A stretch of 36,413 bases of DNA from an uncultured Fibrobacter sp. (lineage in GTDB: Bacteria > Fibrobacterota > Fibrobacteria > Fibrobacterales > Fibrobacteraceae), in the NCBI GenBank assembly GCA_900313675.1, contig OMSO01000050.1, positions 1 to 36,413 on the forward strand. Direction: 5' to 3'. The notes beneath the pieces were generated by a model. It was not told the DNA's origin and searched no databases. It saw only the letters and a program-made list of their open reading frames with translations. The position numbers were made by a program, and so were the translations under genes. Shown here in pieces: positions 1 through 8,295 of this stretch (the stretch's first letter is position 1; each line of letters opens with the position of its first letter).

Positions 1-977
1 GCCATCTTGCGGACAAGCTTGCTGTTCTCGCCGATACCGCCGGTGAACACCAGCGCGTCGATGCGCGGGAGTGCCATGGCGATGCCGCCGATTTCGCGGG
101 TGAGCCTGTAGGCGAAGGTTTCGAGGGCGATCTGTGCGCCGACGTGGCCTTCGCTTGCGGCCTGCGTCAGGGTGCGCATGTCGTTAGAAAGTCCGGAGAG
201 GCCGAGGAGGCCCGATTCCTTGTTCACGAGCTTGTCGAGGCGGTCGATATCGTAACCGTACTTCTTGCTGATGAAGAAGAGGATGGCCGGGTCAAGGGAG
301 CCGGAGCGGGTGCCCATGATGAGGCCCTCGAGCGGGGTGAAGCCCATGGTGGTGTCAACGCACTGGCCGTTCAAAATGGCGGAGCAGCTGGAACCGTTAC
401 CGAGGTGGGCCGTGATGAAGCAGCAGTCTTCCGGTTTTTTGCCCAAGATCTTGGCGGCCTCGCCGGTCACGAAGCGGTGGCTTGTGCCGTGGGCGCCGTA
501 GCGGCGGATCTTGTCTTCTTCGTAGAACTTGTAGGGGATGCCGTAGAGGTAAGCCTTGCGCGGCATGGTCTGGTGGAAGGCGGTGTCGAACACGGCGACC
601 TGCGGGAGGCCCGGGAAGAACTTGGTGGCGCATTCCATCGGGGCGAACAGGGTAATGCTACGGATGTAGTCGATGACTTCTTGCGTTACCTTCTCGCTCT
701 TGACGTACTTGCCGCCGTGCACCACGCGGTGGCCGATGGCTTCGATGGTGTCGGTGAGCTTCTGTTCGGCGAGGAACTTCTGTACCTCGGCGACGGCTTC
801 GGCGTGAGTCGGGCAGTCGAAATTGAAATCGATGTTTCCGACCGGGCCCTTGGCCTTGACATGGCCGTTCACGCCGATGTTTTCGACGAGGCCGCTGGAG
901 ATGGACTGTTTGGTCTGGGTGTCGATGACGGCGAACTTGACCGAGGAGCTGCCGCAATTAAGAACGAGTACGCGCAT
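1..977 (-). CDS. ackA: acetate kinase, C-terminus cut by the window edge
   Basis: Cytosolic kinase interconverting acetate + ATP and acetyl phosphate + ADP, normally paired with phosphotransacetylase for ATP formation from acetyl-CoA. Translating the reverse complement from the ATG at 977 gives MRVLVLNCGSSSVKFAV, with the N-terminal phosphate-binding NCGSSSVK, then HRVVHGG, FDTAFHQTMP, YGAHGTSHRF, HLGNGSS, MGFTPLEGLIMGTRSG and FTGGIGENS in family order. About 325 codons lie in the window; the family is near 400 residues, so roughly the last fifth is missing. No phosphotransacetylase gene is visible in the window. A heptad-repeat array begins 7 bp upstream of the start codon, leaving little room for a classical promoter unless the array is part of it. 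The identification is very secure. Confidence 0.97.
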   Translation of the reverse strand, partial: MRVLVLNCGSSSVKFAVIDTQTKQSISSGLVENIGVNGHVKAKGPVGNIDFNFDCPTHAEAVAEVQKFLAEQKLTDTIEAIGHRVVHGGKYVKSEKVTQEVIDYIRSITLFAPMECATKFFPGLPQVAVFDTAFHQTMPRKAYLYGIPYKFYEEDKIRRYGAHGTSHRFVTGEAAKILGKKPEDCCFITAHLGNGSSCSAILNGQCVDTTMGFTPLEGLIMGTRSGSLDPAILFFISKKYGYDIDRLDKLVNKESGLLGLSGLSNDMRTLTQAASEGHVGAQIALETFAYRLTREIGGIAMALPRIDALVFTGGIGENSKLVRKM

Positions 978-983
978 TGTTAC

Positions 984-1018
984 TTAGGGGTTAGGATTTA
1001 GGGCCTAGGGGCTAGGGG
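984..1018 (+). repeat. telomere-like heptad array, five units
   Basis: Five consecutive 7-bp units: TTAGGGG, TTAGGAT, TTAGGGC, CTAGGGG, CTAGGGG. The consensus is YTAGGRN with exact period 7. The array sits between the ackA start and a GTCAT hairpin element. The same unit recurs at 5400-5434 (inverted), 23645-23665 and 34567-34601. Confidence 0.85.
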
Positions 1019-1019
1019 C

Positions 1020-1060
1020 GTCATCCTGAACGGAGTCCGTAGGACGAAGTCGAAGGATCT
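1020..1060 (+). repeat. GTCAT-type imperfect palindrome, copy 1
   Basis: Begins GTCATCCTGA and ends AAGGATCT. Outer arms ATCCT (1023-1027) and AGGAT (1054-1058) are complementary. An inner hairpin pairs GTCC (1035-1038) with GGAC (1042-1045). Copy 2 at 8048-8079 has the same architecture with different, still complementary, arms. Such dispersed GTCAT...ATCT palindromes are seen between genes in many bacteria; the function is unknown. Confidence 0.7.
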
Positions 1061-1148
1061 AGACCGGATATTTTAATTAGCATTGGGAATAATAGCATTT
1101 TGGCTTGGTGTTGGCTTTTGGGGTGCGAAAAAAACTAAATTCAAGGCG

Positions 1149-1679
1149 ATGTTCAAGAAAATCGCAGAGTTTGACAACCGGGTGTCGGTCTATTGGACCA
1201 ACCGGCATTTCTCGGAGAAGGTAAACGACCGGCTCCGTTTTTATGTGCGGCTTGGTGACGGCTACATCTGGGGCGCCTTTGCGCTGTTCGTTCTCGTGAT
1301 GGTGGGTTGGGAGAAGTTTTTGCCCATTTTGTGGCAGGCCCTGATGGCCCTGGCGGTAAGCCTCATTATTTACGAGGTGGTAAAGCTGAACACCAAGCGG
1401 CCTCGCCCCTTTGCCGCAAATCCGCAAATCAAGGCGGAGGTGCCGCCCCTGGACAAGTACAGTTTCCCCTCGGGCCACACCATGAACAACTTGGCAGTGG
1501 CCAGTGCCGTCTTTTACGGCGTGCCCCGGTACGGCTGGGTTATGCTGATTTTGCCCTTGACCTGGGGACTCTTGCGGGTGTACTTTGGCGTGCACTGGCT
1601 GACGGACATCTTGTGCGGCTTTGTGCTGGGTATCGTGAGCTTTGTGCTTGGTCACTTGCTGTGGATAATGATTTTCTAA
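1149..1679 (+). CDS. PAP2-family membrane phosphatase
   Basis: Membrane acid phosphatase of the PAP2 superfamily, typically acting on phosphatidic acid, phosphatidylglycerol phosphate or undecaprenyl pyrophosphate. All three signature motifs are present in order: K-x6-RP (KLNTKRPRP), PSGH (FPSGHTMNN) and R-x5-H-x3-D (RVYFGVHWLTD). Hydrophobic segments surround them, as expected for a polytopic protein with its active site at the membrane face. I chose the ATG at 1149 (MFKKIAEF, 176 residues). An in-frame TTG at 1083 would add 22 residues, but that stretch has no recognisable family match. TAAATT ends 7 bp before the ATG, so a leaderless message is possible. The stop is 4 bp before the next gene, suggesting co-transcription. 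The exact substrate cannot be told. Confidence 0.88.
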   Translation: MFKKIAEFDNRVSVYWTNRHFSEKVNDRLRFYVRLGDGYIWGAFALFVLVMVGWEKFLPILWQALMALAVSLIIYEVVKLNTKRPRPFAANPQIKAEVPPLDKYSFPSGHTMNNLAVASAVFYGVPRYGWVMLILPLTWGLLRVYFGVHWLTDILCGFVLGIVSFVLGHLLWIMIF

Positions 1680-1683
1680 GCCG

Positions 1684-2388
1684 ATGACAAACGATTTTGT
1701 AAGCGCCCAGGACTTCTTTGAATCTCTCGCTCCCGACGAGCGGGTTTGCTTGCTGGTGCGGCACGGTGAACGGAACCATATCACGCCAAACGATCCGGAT
1801 TATGGCGCCCACGTGGGTCTGACGGAGCGTGGGCGGGAGCAAGCCCTTGGTTTGGGCCGGGTTGTCTCTGCTAGTGGCAAATCGCCTGCCGATGTGTGCT
1901 TTTTCTCTAGCCCTGTGGGGCGTTGTGTAGAGACTGCGGAATATATCGGCAAGGGCTGTGGTGTCGAGGCTCCCGAGGTAGAAAAGCTGGACTGCCTGGC
2001 GGAATACTTTGTTCAGAATTACGCCGCCTATGAAGCTGTGCTGCGGGCAGGGTTTTACGAGGGTATCTGCGAGTGGCTGGCGGCCAATTCCCGCGATGCT
2101 GAAGTGACGGAAACGCAAGACGCGGACGCACCCTTTTACCCCCTGGCGGAACGCTCCGAGGAGATGCTTTCCATGATGCTTGAAAAGGGGCATGCCCGCG
2201 TTAACGTGTTCGTGACCCACGACGCCTGGGTGGTGCCCTGCCTTACGCACTTTTGCGGCCTGAAATTTACGCCCCAGCGTTGGATGAATTTTTTGACCGG
2301 GATGGGGGTAGTGGTCGGCAGCGACGGCCAGACTGTCCGACGGATTGTTCCCGTGACGGCACTCCCTACGGGGTGGCTCCAATTTTAG
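1684..2388 (+). CDS. histidine phosphatase superfamily protein (phosphoglycerate mutase-like)
   Basis: Predicted soluble 234-residue phosphatase of the RHG family. The catalytic N-terminal motif is LLVRHGERNH; further on are GLTERGREQALGLG and FFSSPVGRCVETAEYIG, the usual second conserved block, and near the C-terminus FVTHDAWVVPCL, where the second catalytic histidine lies. The family removes phosphate from small molecules or phosphoproteins through a phosphohistidine; the substrate here is unknown. The start is 4 bp after the PAP2 stop, so the two phosphatases probably form one transcript. A 94-bp gap separates it from the sensor gene downstream. Confidence 0.87.
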   Translation: MTNDFVSAQDFFESLAPDERVCLLVRHGERNHITPNDPDYGAHVGLTERGREQALGLGRVVSASGKSPADVCFFSSPVGRCVETAEYIGKGCGVEAPEVEKLDCLAEYFVQNYAAYEAVLRAGFYEGICEWLAANSRDAEVTETQDADAPFYPLAERSEEMLSMMLEKGHARVNVFVTHDAWVVPCLTHFCGLKFTPQRWMNFLTGMGVVVGSDGQTVRRIVPVTALPTGWLQF

Positions 2389-2482
2389 GGTTTTTGCCCG
2401 GTCAGTCCATTTACTTTGGATGTGTTTTATATACATTTTGTCCAATGACCTTAACCTATCTGTAGATATTAAGAGGTTCTTT

Positions 2483-4936
2483 ATGGGTTTTAATTTCCGA
2501 GGGCTGGCCTTTAAGCAGTCCATGATGATCTTGGCGGCTATTACGGTCGTGTTTGGCTTGATTTTTGCCATCATGGGCCAAAAGACTCATGATATACTGA
2601 ACAAGATTACCATTGAAAACGGTGAGGAAACCAGCCGGGCCAATGTGAACTACATTGACAAGCTGTTCAATTCAGGGAAACTTGTGGGTGATGACATTGC
2701 AGAAACCCTGGGCAAGAGGAGAATGTCCAAGGCGGATTTGGATACCTTCCTGTTGCATTCCCTTACCAACGCCCGTAACCTGATTCCCCAGATTGTGGCT
2801 GTGGTGCTGGCCTATGAACCTGGCATGGGCCCGGAAACTCCCAAGGGCGAATTCATGCGTCTTGCCCGCTTTACCGAAAACGAAATCCGCCTGGTTACGG
2901 GAGCCAATTACCAGGACAAGGAATGGTATTCCAGCACCAAGGAAGGTAAGACCAGCCGTTGGCAAGAACCTTTTATCGGTGAGTTCGTTCCCGAACCCAT
3001 TGCCGTCTACACAGTCCCTATTTTCCAGAAGGATAAAAATGGCGATGACGTTTTGGCGGGTGTTCTGGCCGTCGATATGTCTATCGAGTTCCTTAAAGTC
3101 GAAATCGCGACGATTCCCGTTTCCAACGGGGGCTATGCCCTGATCACCTCGGAAAATAATGTGGCTGTCGCTTACCCTAAAAGCATTGCCCAAGGGAAAA
3201 GAAATCGTGAAATAGTGGTCAAGGAAATCCGCGGCAACAGCACCGTTGACTTTGACAGGAAAAATAGGGACCCAAGCGGGCTGTTTATGGGAACGGTGGC
3301 CGGCGGAGAAGAATCGGCCGTTTACTACACCAAAATCAACTCCAACAATTGGACCTTTATGGTGGTGTGGCCCGTCCAGAAGTTTTTACAAGACCAGAGA
3401 GACACCCGCAAGCTTTTCTTGATACTTGCCCTGGGTGGTTATGGCGTTATCCTTGTCATCATCTTGCTGATTTCTTTCAGAGTGGCAAAGCCTCTCAAGG
3501 AGCTCGTTTTTGCGGCAAAGAAACTTGGCGGTGGAAATTTCGATGTGGATATTCCGAAGGTTTCTGGCCGTGACGAGGTGGCGGAATTTGCGACGGCTTT
3601 CTCGAATATGCTTTCTACGCTCAAGGCGCATATTGAAAAAGAGAAGGACATGAAACGGATTGAGCGGGAGCTGGACCTTGCCCGCAATATCCAGCTTTCC
3701 ATGTTGCCCGGAGCCGAGCGCGACGAAAATTCCGAAGACGACCGCCATGAACTAGCCCCCTTCTTGCTCCCCGCAAAGGAAGTGGGAGGCGATTTCTACG
3801 ATTTCTTCAAGATAGACAACGACCATCTTTGCGTGGTGGTGGGCGATGTTTCCGGAAAGGGCGTCGCTGCGGCTCTGTTCATGATGGTGGCTCGAATAAT
3901 CCTCCGTACCATGTCGAAGAACTTGAAGTCTGTAGTGGATGCTTTCAACAAAACGAACTATGCCCTGGCAAAGCGGAACAATTTGATGATGTTCGTAACG
4001 GTCTGGGCGGGTATTATCGACCTGCGCACGGGGCATGTGGAGTTTGCCTCCGCCGGACACAATCCTCCTGCGGTCCGCCACGAAGACGGCTCGGTAGAGT
4101 TTATCCCTAGCCGCTCGGAACTGGTCATGGCGGCTATGGAAGATACCGTATATACCAAGCAGACCTATGACCTCAAGAAAGGCGATACCCTGTTCCTCTA
4201 TACCGATGGTGTGACCGAAGCGACCAACGACAAGGATGAACTGTTTGGCAACGACAGGCTTCTGGATGCCCTGAAAAGGGGAGGCCGGCAGAACACTTCT
4301 GACACGTGCACGCAGGTCAAGAGGGAGCTGGACGGCTTTGTGCAGAAGGCTCCGCAGTTCGATGACATTACCATGCTTGCAATCAAGTTCAACGGAAGTG
4401 ACGAACCCGTATGGGAACGCTACGAAAAGACGGTGAACGTGGCCGAAAATGACAAGGGCGCTCTCAAGTCCTTTGTACAGGATATCCTCACGCCTATGGA
4501 CGGAGCAAAGAAATTGCAGATGCAGGACGCCTGGGAACGTTACGAAAAGATTGTAGATGTTGTACCCGAGAACCAGGATATTCTGACGGCGTTTGTGGAA
4601 GGGATTCTTGCTCCCATGGAAGGCTCCATGAAGTCCCAGATGCAAATCAATATCGCCATCGATGAAATCTACAGTAACATTGTCAAGTTCTCGGGAGCTA
4701 CCGAGGTGACCTTGATTGTGGAAGTCCGAAAGGCGACGCTTTCGGCAAGGCTTACCTTTATCGACAACGGTAAACCCTACGATCCTATCAAGCAGGCGGA
4801 CCCTGACGTGACGCTCCCTCTCGAGGAGCGTGAAATCGGGGGCCTCGGGATATTCATTGTGAAAAAGACCATGGATAGTGTCTGTTACCGCAGGAACGGC
4901 GACAAGAACGAACTAGCCATCACCAAGACTTTGTAA
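2483..4936 (+). CDS. membrane sensor with HAMP, PP2C/SpoIIE phosphatase and RsbW-like kinase domains
   Basis: An 817-residue partner-switching regulator. Order: TM1 (about 12-31), extracytoplasmic Cache-like sensor (about 32-305), TM2 (about 310-331), HAMP linker, PP2C/SpoIIE phosphatase (about 400-630) and a C-terminal RsbW-type HATPase (about 684-817). Phosphatase motifs include VGGDFYDFF, VVGDVSGKG, LYTDGVTEA and DDITML, carrying the metal-binding aspartates. The kinase N-box is INIAIDEIYSNIVKF, followed by IDNGKPYDP and GGLGIFIVKK. Phosphatase and anti-sigma kinase in one chain suggest it both dephosphorylates and phosphorylates a STAS antagonist, probably the next gene. I chose the ATG at 2483 because AAGAGG precedes it by 6 bp; an ATG at 2420 lacks this. 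Residues 644-683 and 684-723 form a 40-residue tandem duplication at the kinase entrance. Confidence 0.92.
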   Translation: MGFNFRGLAFKQSMMILAAITVVFGLIFAIMGQKTHDILNKITIENGEETSRANVNYIDKLFNSGKLVGDDIAETLGKRRMSKADLDTFLLHSLTNARNLIPQIVAVVLAYEPGMGPETPKGEFMRLARFTENEIRLVTGANYQDKEWYSSTKEGKTSRWQEPFIGEFVPEPIAVYTVPIFQKDKNGDDVLAGVLAVDMSIEFLKVEIATIPVSNGGYALITSENNVAVAYPKSIAQGKRNREIVVKEIRGNSTVDFDRKNRDPSGLFMGTVAGGEESAVYYTKINSNNWTFMVVWPVQKFLQDQRDTRKLFLILALGGYGVILVIILLISFRVAKPLKELVFAAKKLGGGNFDVDIPKVSGRDEVAEFATAFSNMLSTLKAHIEKEKDMKRIERELDLARNIQLSMLPGAERDENSEDDRHELAPFLLPAKEVGGDFYDFFKIDNDHLCVVVGDVSGKGVAAALFMMVARIILRTMSKNLKSVVDAFNKTNYALAKRNNLMMFVTVWAGIIDLRTGHVEFASAGHNPPAVRHEDGSVEFIPSRSELVMAAMEDTVYTKQTYDLKKGDTLFLYTDGVTEATNDKDELFGNDRLLDALKRGGRQNTSDTCTQVKRELDGFVQKAPQFDDITMLAIKFNGSDEPVWERYEKTVNVAENDKGALKSFVQDILTPMDGAKKLQMQDAWERYEKIVDVVPENQDILTAFVEGILAPMEGSMKSQMQINIAIDEIYSNIVKFSGATEVTLIVEVRKATLSARLTFIDNGKPYDPIKQADPDVTLPLEEREIGGLGIFIVKKTMDSVCYRRNGDKNELAITKTL

Positions 4937-4955
4937 ATAAAAAAGGAACAATCTT

Positions 4956-5252
4956 ATGCAGATTACCAAGACTACTGAAAACGATAAGCTGACCCTTGCC
5001 CTTGAAGGACGCCTGGATACCTTGACGGCCCCGCTGCTGGAAGCGGAAGTCGTGGGCAAGCTGGACGGGGTGAAAACCCTGGTGTTTGATTTCCAGAATC
5101 TGGCCTACGTTTCTTCGGCAGGACTTCGAATCCTGTTTATGGCCCAGAAGGTCATGAGCAAGCAGGGACAGATGATTGTGAAGAATGTGAATTCCGACAT
5201 TAACGACATTTTCAAGGTGACTGGCTTCAGCAACATCTTGACGATTGAATGA
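4956..5252 (+). CDS. STAS-domain anti-anti-sigma factor
   Basis: A 98-residue single STAS domain of the SpoIIAA/RsbV type. The conserved phosphorylation-site region VFDFQNLAYVSSAGLRIL carries the serine before AGLR; the C-terminal half ends with the expected DIFKVTGFSNILTIE. In known systems the unphosphorylated protein captures an anti-sigma kinase; phosphorylation frees the kinase and a PP2C phosphatase reverses it. It starts 19 bp after the PP2C/kinase gene, preceded by AAAAGGAAC, so the two are very likely one operon and a functional pair. No sigma factor gene is nearby. The output may be a distant sigma factor or another STAS target. Confidence 0.93.
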   Translation: MQITKTTENDKLTLALEGRLDTLTAPLLEAEVVGKLDGVKTLVFDFQNLAYVSSAGLRILFMAQKVMSKQGQMIVKNVNSDINDIFKVTGFSNILTIE

Positions 5253-5399
5253 GCCCTAGGGCGGCTCAGTGCGCCTTTGGGATTTCGTGGAAGTGGATCT
5301 CGTCGTGCCAAATCTTTTGGAAAAAAATGGCAGTTTTGGTGCTTGAACCGCAAACCGTCAGCACAGGCTTTCGTGAAAAAGAACGTCCTTCCCGTCATT

Positions 5400-5434
5400 T
5401 TCTTAATCCTAGACCCCTAATCCATGGCCCCTAA
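5400..5434 (-). repeat. telomere-like heptad array, inverted copy
   Basis: On the minus strand the units read TTAGGGG, CCATGGA, TTAGGGG, TCTAGGA, TTAAGAA, again period 7. It lies in the 246-bp gap between the STAS gene and the decarboxylase gamma gene, just before that operon's probable promoter region. The rest of the gap shows a 6-bp stem TGAGCC/GGCTCA at 5250-5268 without a T-tract, and no gene. Confidence 0.6.
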
Positions 5435-5498
5435 TTACTATCTTTCCCCCCGTTGATTTTTATTAACAGTTCACTTAATTAAATGGACAGATTCCAAT

Positions 5499-6368
5499 AT
5501 GAACGAAACAGAACAACTCACAGCTGATTCCTCGGCCCAGGTTGTGGATTCTGCACCTCAGAATGCAGCAGTCGCAGCCGCCGTTGAAGCTGCTGAACAA
5601 CCGGCGCTTGTGGCAAGCGAACCTGTAGCACAGGTGAAGGGCAAGTTCGACGAACAGCTCGCCCTGATGCAGGCTTCCGATGCAGCCCAGGTGCAGGCAC
5701 AGCTCTCCATGCCCCACATGGACGATTCCATGGTCTATAAGATTGTGGAAACCCATGCTGGCAACCACGCCGTGCTTTACAAGACTTACGAACAGGCAGT
5801 GCTTGCCCGCGATGTCCGCGATTCTATCGAGAACGCTGCTGGCCACAAGGTGCTCCCCATCGCCAAGGCGAAACTGGGTTCCACCTACTGCAAGGGCGAA
5901 TATTCCACCGAACAGGGCTGCAAGGGCGAAGCCGACACCTTCGGTATCGGTTCTCTGGTTGAATTCCAGGCCACCGGCCTCATAGTGGTGATGGTGGTTA
6001 TCATTGGCCTCACGGTGCTCTGCTACCTCATGAGCTTCATTATGGCGAAGCTGGGTCTCAACAAGACTAAGGCTCCGGCACCTGCGGTCAAGGCTGCTCC
6101 TGCTGCCGCCGCCGCCCCGAAGACCATCGGCCCTGCCCACTGTGACTGGGACCCGAACGCAAAGAGCGTCCACCCGGGCTTCACCAACAAGCAGCTCCAG
6201 GCTTTCCTCGGCATTGCAGCCGTGGCCGCCCTGGAAGAACACCCCGGCATGACCAACGATCAGTTCCTTGCCCTGGTGACCGCCGCTGCGACCCAGGCCA
6301 TTGGTCAGCCCTGCCGCGTGACCGCCTACAGAAACATTAACTCCCCTGCTTGGACGATTGTCAAGTAA
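5499..6368 (+). CDS. OadG/gamma-like subunit of a Na+-translocating decarboxylase, with extended N-terminus
   Basis: Small membrane-anchor subunit that in oxaloacetate, methylmalonyl-CoA and glutaconyl-CoA decarboxylases holds the complex together. One strong transmembrane helix (about residues 157-183, TGLIVVMVVIIGLTVLCYLM) is followed by an Ala/Pro linker and a C-terminal helical part (LQAFLGIAAVAALEEH... VTAAATQAIG) typical of gamma/delta subunits. At 289 residues it is far longer than most OadG proteins: about 150 residues precede the membrane helix, starting acidic and Ala-rich, then a small folded-looking part with YCKGEYSTEQGCKGE. It heads a tight three-gene operon with biotin carrier and beta subunit; the carboxyltransferase alpha subunit is absent from the window. 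No obvious Shine-Dalgarno precedes the ATG. The role is clear from context; the exact substrate of the complex is not. Confidence 0.78.
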   Translation: MNETEQLTADSSAQVVDSAPQNAAVAAAVEAAEQPALVASEPVAQVKGKFDEQLALMQASDAAQVQAQLSMPHMDDSMVYKIVETHAGNHAVLYKTYEQAVLARDVRDSIENAAGHKVLPIAKAKLGSTYCKGEYSTEQGCKGEADTFGIGSLVEFQATGLIVVMVVIIGLTVLCYLMSFIMAKLGLNKTKAPAPAVKAAPAAAAAPKTIGPAHCDWDPNAKSVHPGFTNKQLQAFLGIAAVAALEEHPGMTNDQFLALVTAAATQAIGQPCRVTAYRNINSPAWTIVK

Positions 6369-6414
6369 GGCAAACTTTTAAAACTCAACAGGCTTAAAGC
6401 CAGGAAAAATCAAA

Positions 6415-6774
6415 ATGAAGAAAACAGTCCGTATCAGTTTCGAAGGCAAGACCTACGACGTCGAAGTAGAAGTTCTTGATTCCGCCGTTGCCGCAGCTCC
6501 TGCTGCTCCCGTGGCCGCTGCCCCCGCTGCCGCTCCTGCCGCAGCCCCTGCCGCTGCCGGTGGTACCGAAGTGAAGTGCCCGCTGGCCGGTTCCGTGTTC
6601 AAGCTGAAGGTCAAGGTTGGCGATAAGGTTGAAGCCAACCAGGAAGTGGCTATCATCGAAGCCCTCAAGATGGAAAACCCGGTGGTGGCTCCTTGCGCCG
6701 GTACCGTGAACTCCATCGCCGTCAAGGAAACCGATACCGTCGTCGACGGCCAGACCCTCATGACCATCGCCTAA
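6415..6774 (+). CDS. biotin carboxyl carrier subunit of the decarboxylase
   Basis: A 119-residue carrier that takes CO2 from the alpha subunit to the membrane beta subunit on biotin. The N-terminal part (MKKTVRISFEGKTYDVEVE) matches the short beta strand of OadA/GcdC-type carriers. It is followed by a flexible Ala/Pro linker (about 25-46) and a C-terminal biotinyl domain. The biotin lysine is K85 in EALKMENPV, 34 residues from the C-terminus as usual for the fold. The motif is ALKM rather than the common AMKM. AGGA lies 10 bp before the ATG. It is 46 bp after the gamma gene and 13 bp before the beta gene. Confidence 0.93.
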   Translation: MKKTVRISFEGKTYDVEVEVLDSAVAAAPAAPVAAAPAAAPAAAPAAAGGTEVKCPLAGSVFKLKVKVGDKVEANQEVAIIEALKMENPVVAPCAGTVNSIAVKETDTVVDGQTLMTIA

Positions 6775-6787
6775 GAGGTACAGATAA

Positions 6788-7948
6788 ATGAGTTCACTCT
6801 TAAATTCGGTCGTCGAGTTCGCTTGCGATACCGGATTCGCATACGTCACCGGCCCCATGGTGATTATGTGGATCGTGAGTTTCGTACTGATGTACTTGGC
6901 GATTGTCAAAAAGTACGAGCCGCTGCTGCTCTTGCCGATTTCCCTCGGCGCGCTGGCGGTGAATATCCCGAGCGCCGGGTTCTACGATGGCGGCTGGAGC
7001 ATCGAAGGTATGTTCACGCCGACTGCCGGCCTCTACTACTACATCAGCCAGGGTATCCACCTGGAACTCTTCCCGCCCATCATCTTCTTGGGCGTGGGCG
7101 CCATGACGGACTTTGGACCGCTTATCGCCAACCCCCGCACGCTGCTTCTCGGCGGTGGCGCCCAGTTCGGCGTGTTCGCGACCATGTTCTGTGCCGTGGC
7201 TTTCGGTGGCTTTACTCTTGGTGAAGCGGCCTCCATCGGTATCATCGGCGGCGCCGACGGTCCCACCTCCATCTTCACTGCGAACAAACTTGCAAAGCAC
7301 CTGATTGGACCTATCGCCGTGGCGGCCTACACCTACATGGCCCTTGTCCCGCTCATCCAGCCGCCTATCATGCGGCTCATGACCAACGACAAGGAACGCA
7401 AGATTCGTATGAAGGCGCTCCGCAAGGTGTCCAAGGCCGAACGCATCGTGTTTGCCGTGATGGTGATGATCGTCTGCATCCTGGTGGTGCCCGACGCTTC
7501 TGCACTTATCATCATGCTCATGCTGGGCAACATCTTCAAGGAAGCCGGCGTTGTGGAACGTCTCGTGAAGACTTCTTCCAACGAACTCATGAACATCGTG
7601 ACGATTTTCCTCGGAACATCCGTGGGTCTCACCATGTCTGCCGACATCTTCCTGAAGCCGCAGACCCTCATGATTATCGCCATGGGCGTTGTGGCCTTCG
7701 GTTTCTCGACGGCTGCCGGCCTCTTCCTCGCGAAGATCATGAACTGGTGCTCCCCCAAGAACCCCGTGAACCCGCTCATCGGTTCTGCAGGCGTGTCCGC
7801 CGTGCCGATGGCCGCACGTGTTTCCCAGGTGGAAGGTGCCAAGTATGACCCGCAGAACTTCTTGCTGATGCACGCCATGGGCCCCAACGTGGCCGGCGTG
7901 ATCGGTACTGCAGTCTGCGCCGGTTATATGATTTCTAGGCTCTCTTAA
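6788..7948 (+). CDS. oadB: Na+-transporting decarboxylase beta subunit
   Basis: A 386-residue integral membrane subunit that decarboxylates carboxybiotin and couples this to sodium export. It shows many hydrophobic helices and the family signatures [34 protein letters not shown] (re-entrant loop with the essential aspartate) and a C-terminal ending [19 protein letters not shown]. Length is typical of OadB/MmdB/GcdB, which are too alike to tell apart here. In a succinate- and propionate-pathway organism, methylmalonyl-CoA or oxaloacetate are the likely substrates. GAGGT precedes the ATG by 8 bp. It is the last gene of the operon; two hairpins, one a good intrinsic terminator, follow. Confidence 0.95.
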   Translation: MSSLLNSVVEFACDTGFAYVTGPMVIMWIVSFVLMYLAIVKKYEPLLLLPISLGALAVNIPSAGFYDGGWSIEGMFTPTAGLYYYISQGIHLELFPPIIFLGVGAMTDFGPLIANPRTLLLGGGAQFGVFATMFCAVAFGGFTLGEAASIGIIGGADGPTSIFTANKLAKHLIGPIAVAAYTYMALVPLIQPPIMRLMTNDKERKIRMKALRKVSKAERIVFAVMVMIVCILVVPDASALIIMLMLGNIFKEAGVVERLVKTSSNELMNIVTIFLGTSVGLTMSADIFLKPQTLMIIAMGVVAFGFSTAAGLFLAKIMNWCSPKNPVNPLIGSAGVSAVPMAARVSQVEGAKYDPQNFLLMHAMGPNVAGVIGTAVCAGYMISRLS

Positions 7949-8007
7949 ACGACCGCTCGGGCTAAATTCGGGAAGTGATTCTCTGGTTAGCCCTCGCTCT
8001 CGCAACC

Positions 8008-8029
8008 ACGCCTCGTTAATACGAGGCGT
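8008..8029 (+). terminator. perfect 8-bp hairpin after the decarboxylase operon
   Basis: ACGCCTCG, loop TTAATA, CGAGGCGT, then TTTGTTG. The stem is strong but the T-tract is short, so it may help protect the 3' end or terminate weakly. It lies 59 bp past the beta-subunit stop and 67 bp before a better terminator. Confidence 0.5.
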
Positions 8030-8047
8030 TTGTTGCTCACAGAGGGT

Positions 8048-8079
8048 GTCATGGCGAGCCCGTGAGGGCGTGGCCATCT
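8048..8079 (+). repeat. GTCAT-type imperfect palindrome, copy 2
   Basis: Begins GTCATGGCGA and ends GGCCATCT. Outer arms ATGGC (8051-8055) and GCCAT (8073-8077) pair; inner arms GCCC (8058-8061) and GGGC (8066-8069) close on loop GTGA. Both arm pairs differ from copy 1 yet stay complementary. Confidence 0.7.
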
Positions 8080-8095
8080 CAGACTAACGTTACGC

Positions 8096-8133
8096 AAAGG
8101 AAAGCTCTCGGCAATTGCCGGGGGCTCCTTTTT
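8096..8133 (+). terminator. intrinsic terminator of the decarboxylase operon
   Basis: AAAGGA (8096-8101) pairs with TCCTTT (8126-8131); after a 2-nt bulge GCTCTCGGC (8104-8112) pairs with GCCGGGGGC (8117-8125, two G-T pairs) around loop AATT. A run of T at 8129-8133 completes a rho-independent terminator. Confidence 0.75.
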
Positions 8134-8200
8134 GTATTGGACCATTATTTCCGTCATAAAACATTCACGGGCTCTTGATTTTATCTTTCAAAATACTATA

Positions 8201-8237
8201 CTGAAAAAAAATTCAGTGAAAAATAATTCAGTATAAT
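8201..8237 (+). promoter_or_regulatory. possible promoter and operator for the GLUG protein
   Basis: A perfect TATAAT (8232-8237) lies 58 bp before the ATG in very AT-rich DNA. Just upstream CTGAA (8201-8205) and TTCAG (8212-8216) form an inverted repeat, and AATTCAG recurs at 8210-8216 and 8225-8231, abutting the -10. No good -35 is seen, so activator dependence or a non-standard sigma factor is possible. The remaining AT-rich gap 8134-8295 holds nothing else I can name. Confidence 0.4.
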
Positions 8238-8295
8238 GGGTTTTTATGTTTTTGGGCTGAAGGCTTTTCTGATTGATATTTTCTAAATTAAAAAT

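Noticed and set aside
144..1001. Long plus-strand open frame opposite ackA
   Set aside because: It is the antisense shadow of a clear acetate kinase frame; its composition is Val/Ala/Gly/Asp-rich with no motif.
5250..5268. Terminator after the STAS gene
   Set aside because: Only a 6-bp stem and no T-tract.
5249..5434. 61-residue open frame after the STAS gene
   Set aside because: Overlaps the STAS stop, has no family features, and runs into a heptad repeat.
6800..8077. 425-residue minus-strand open frame across the decarboxylase beta gene
   Set aside because: His/Arg/Asp-rich antisense shadow of a well-defined membrane protein gene.
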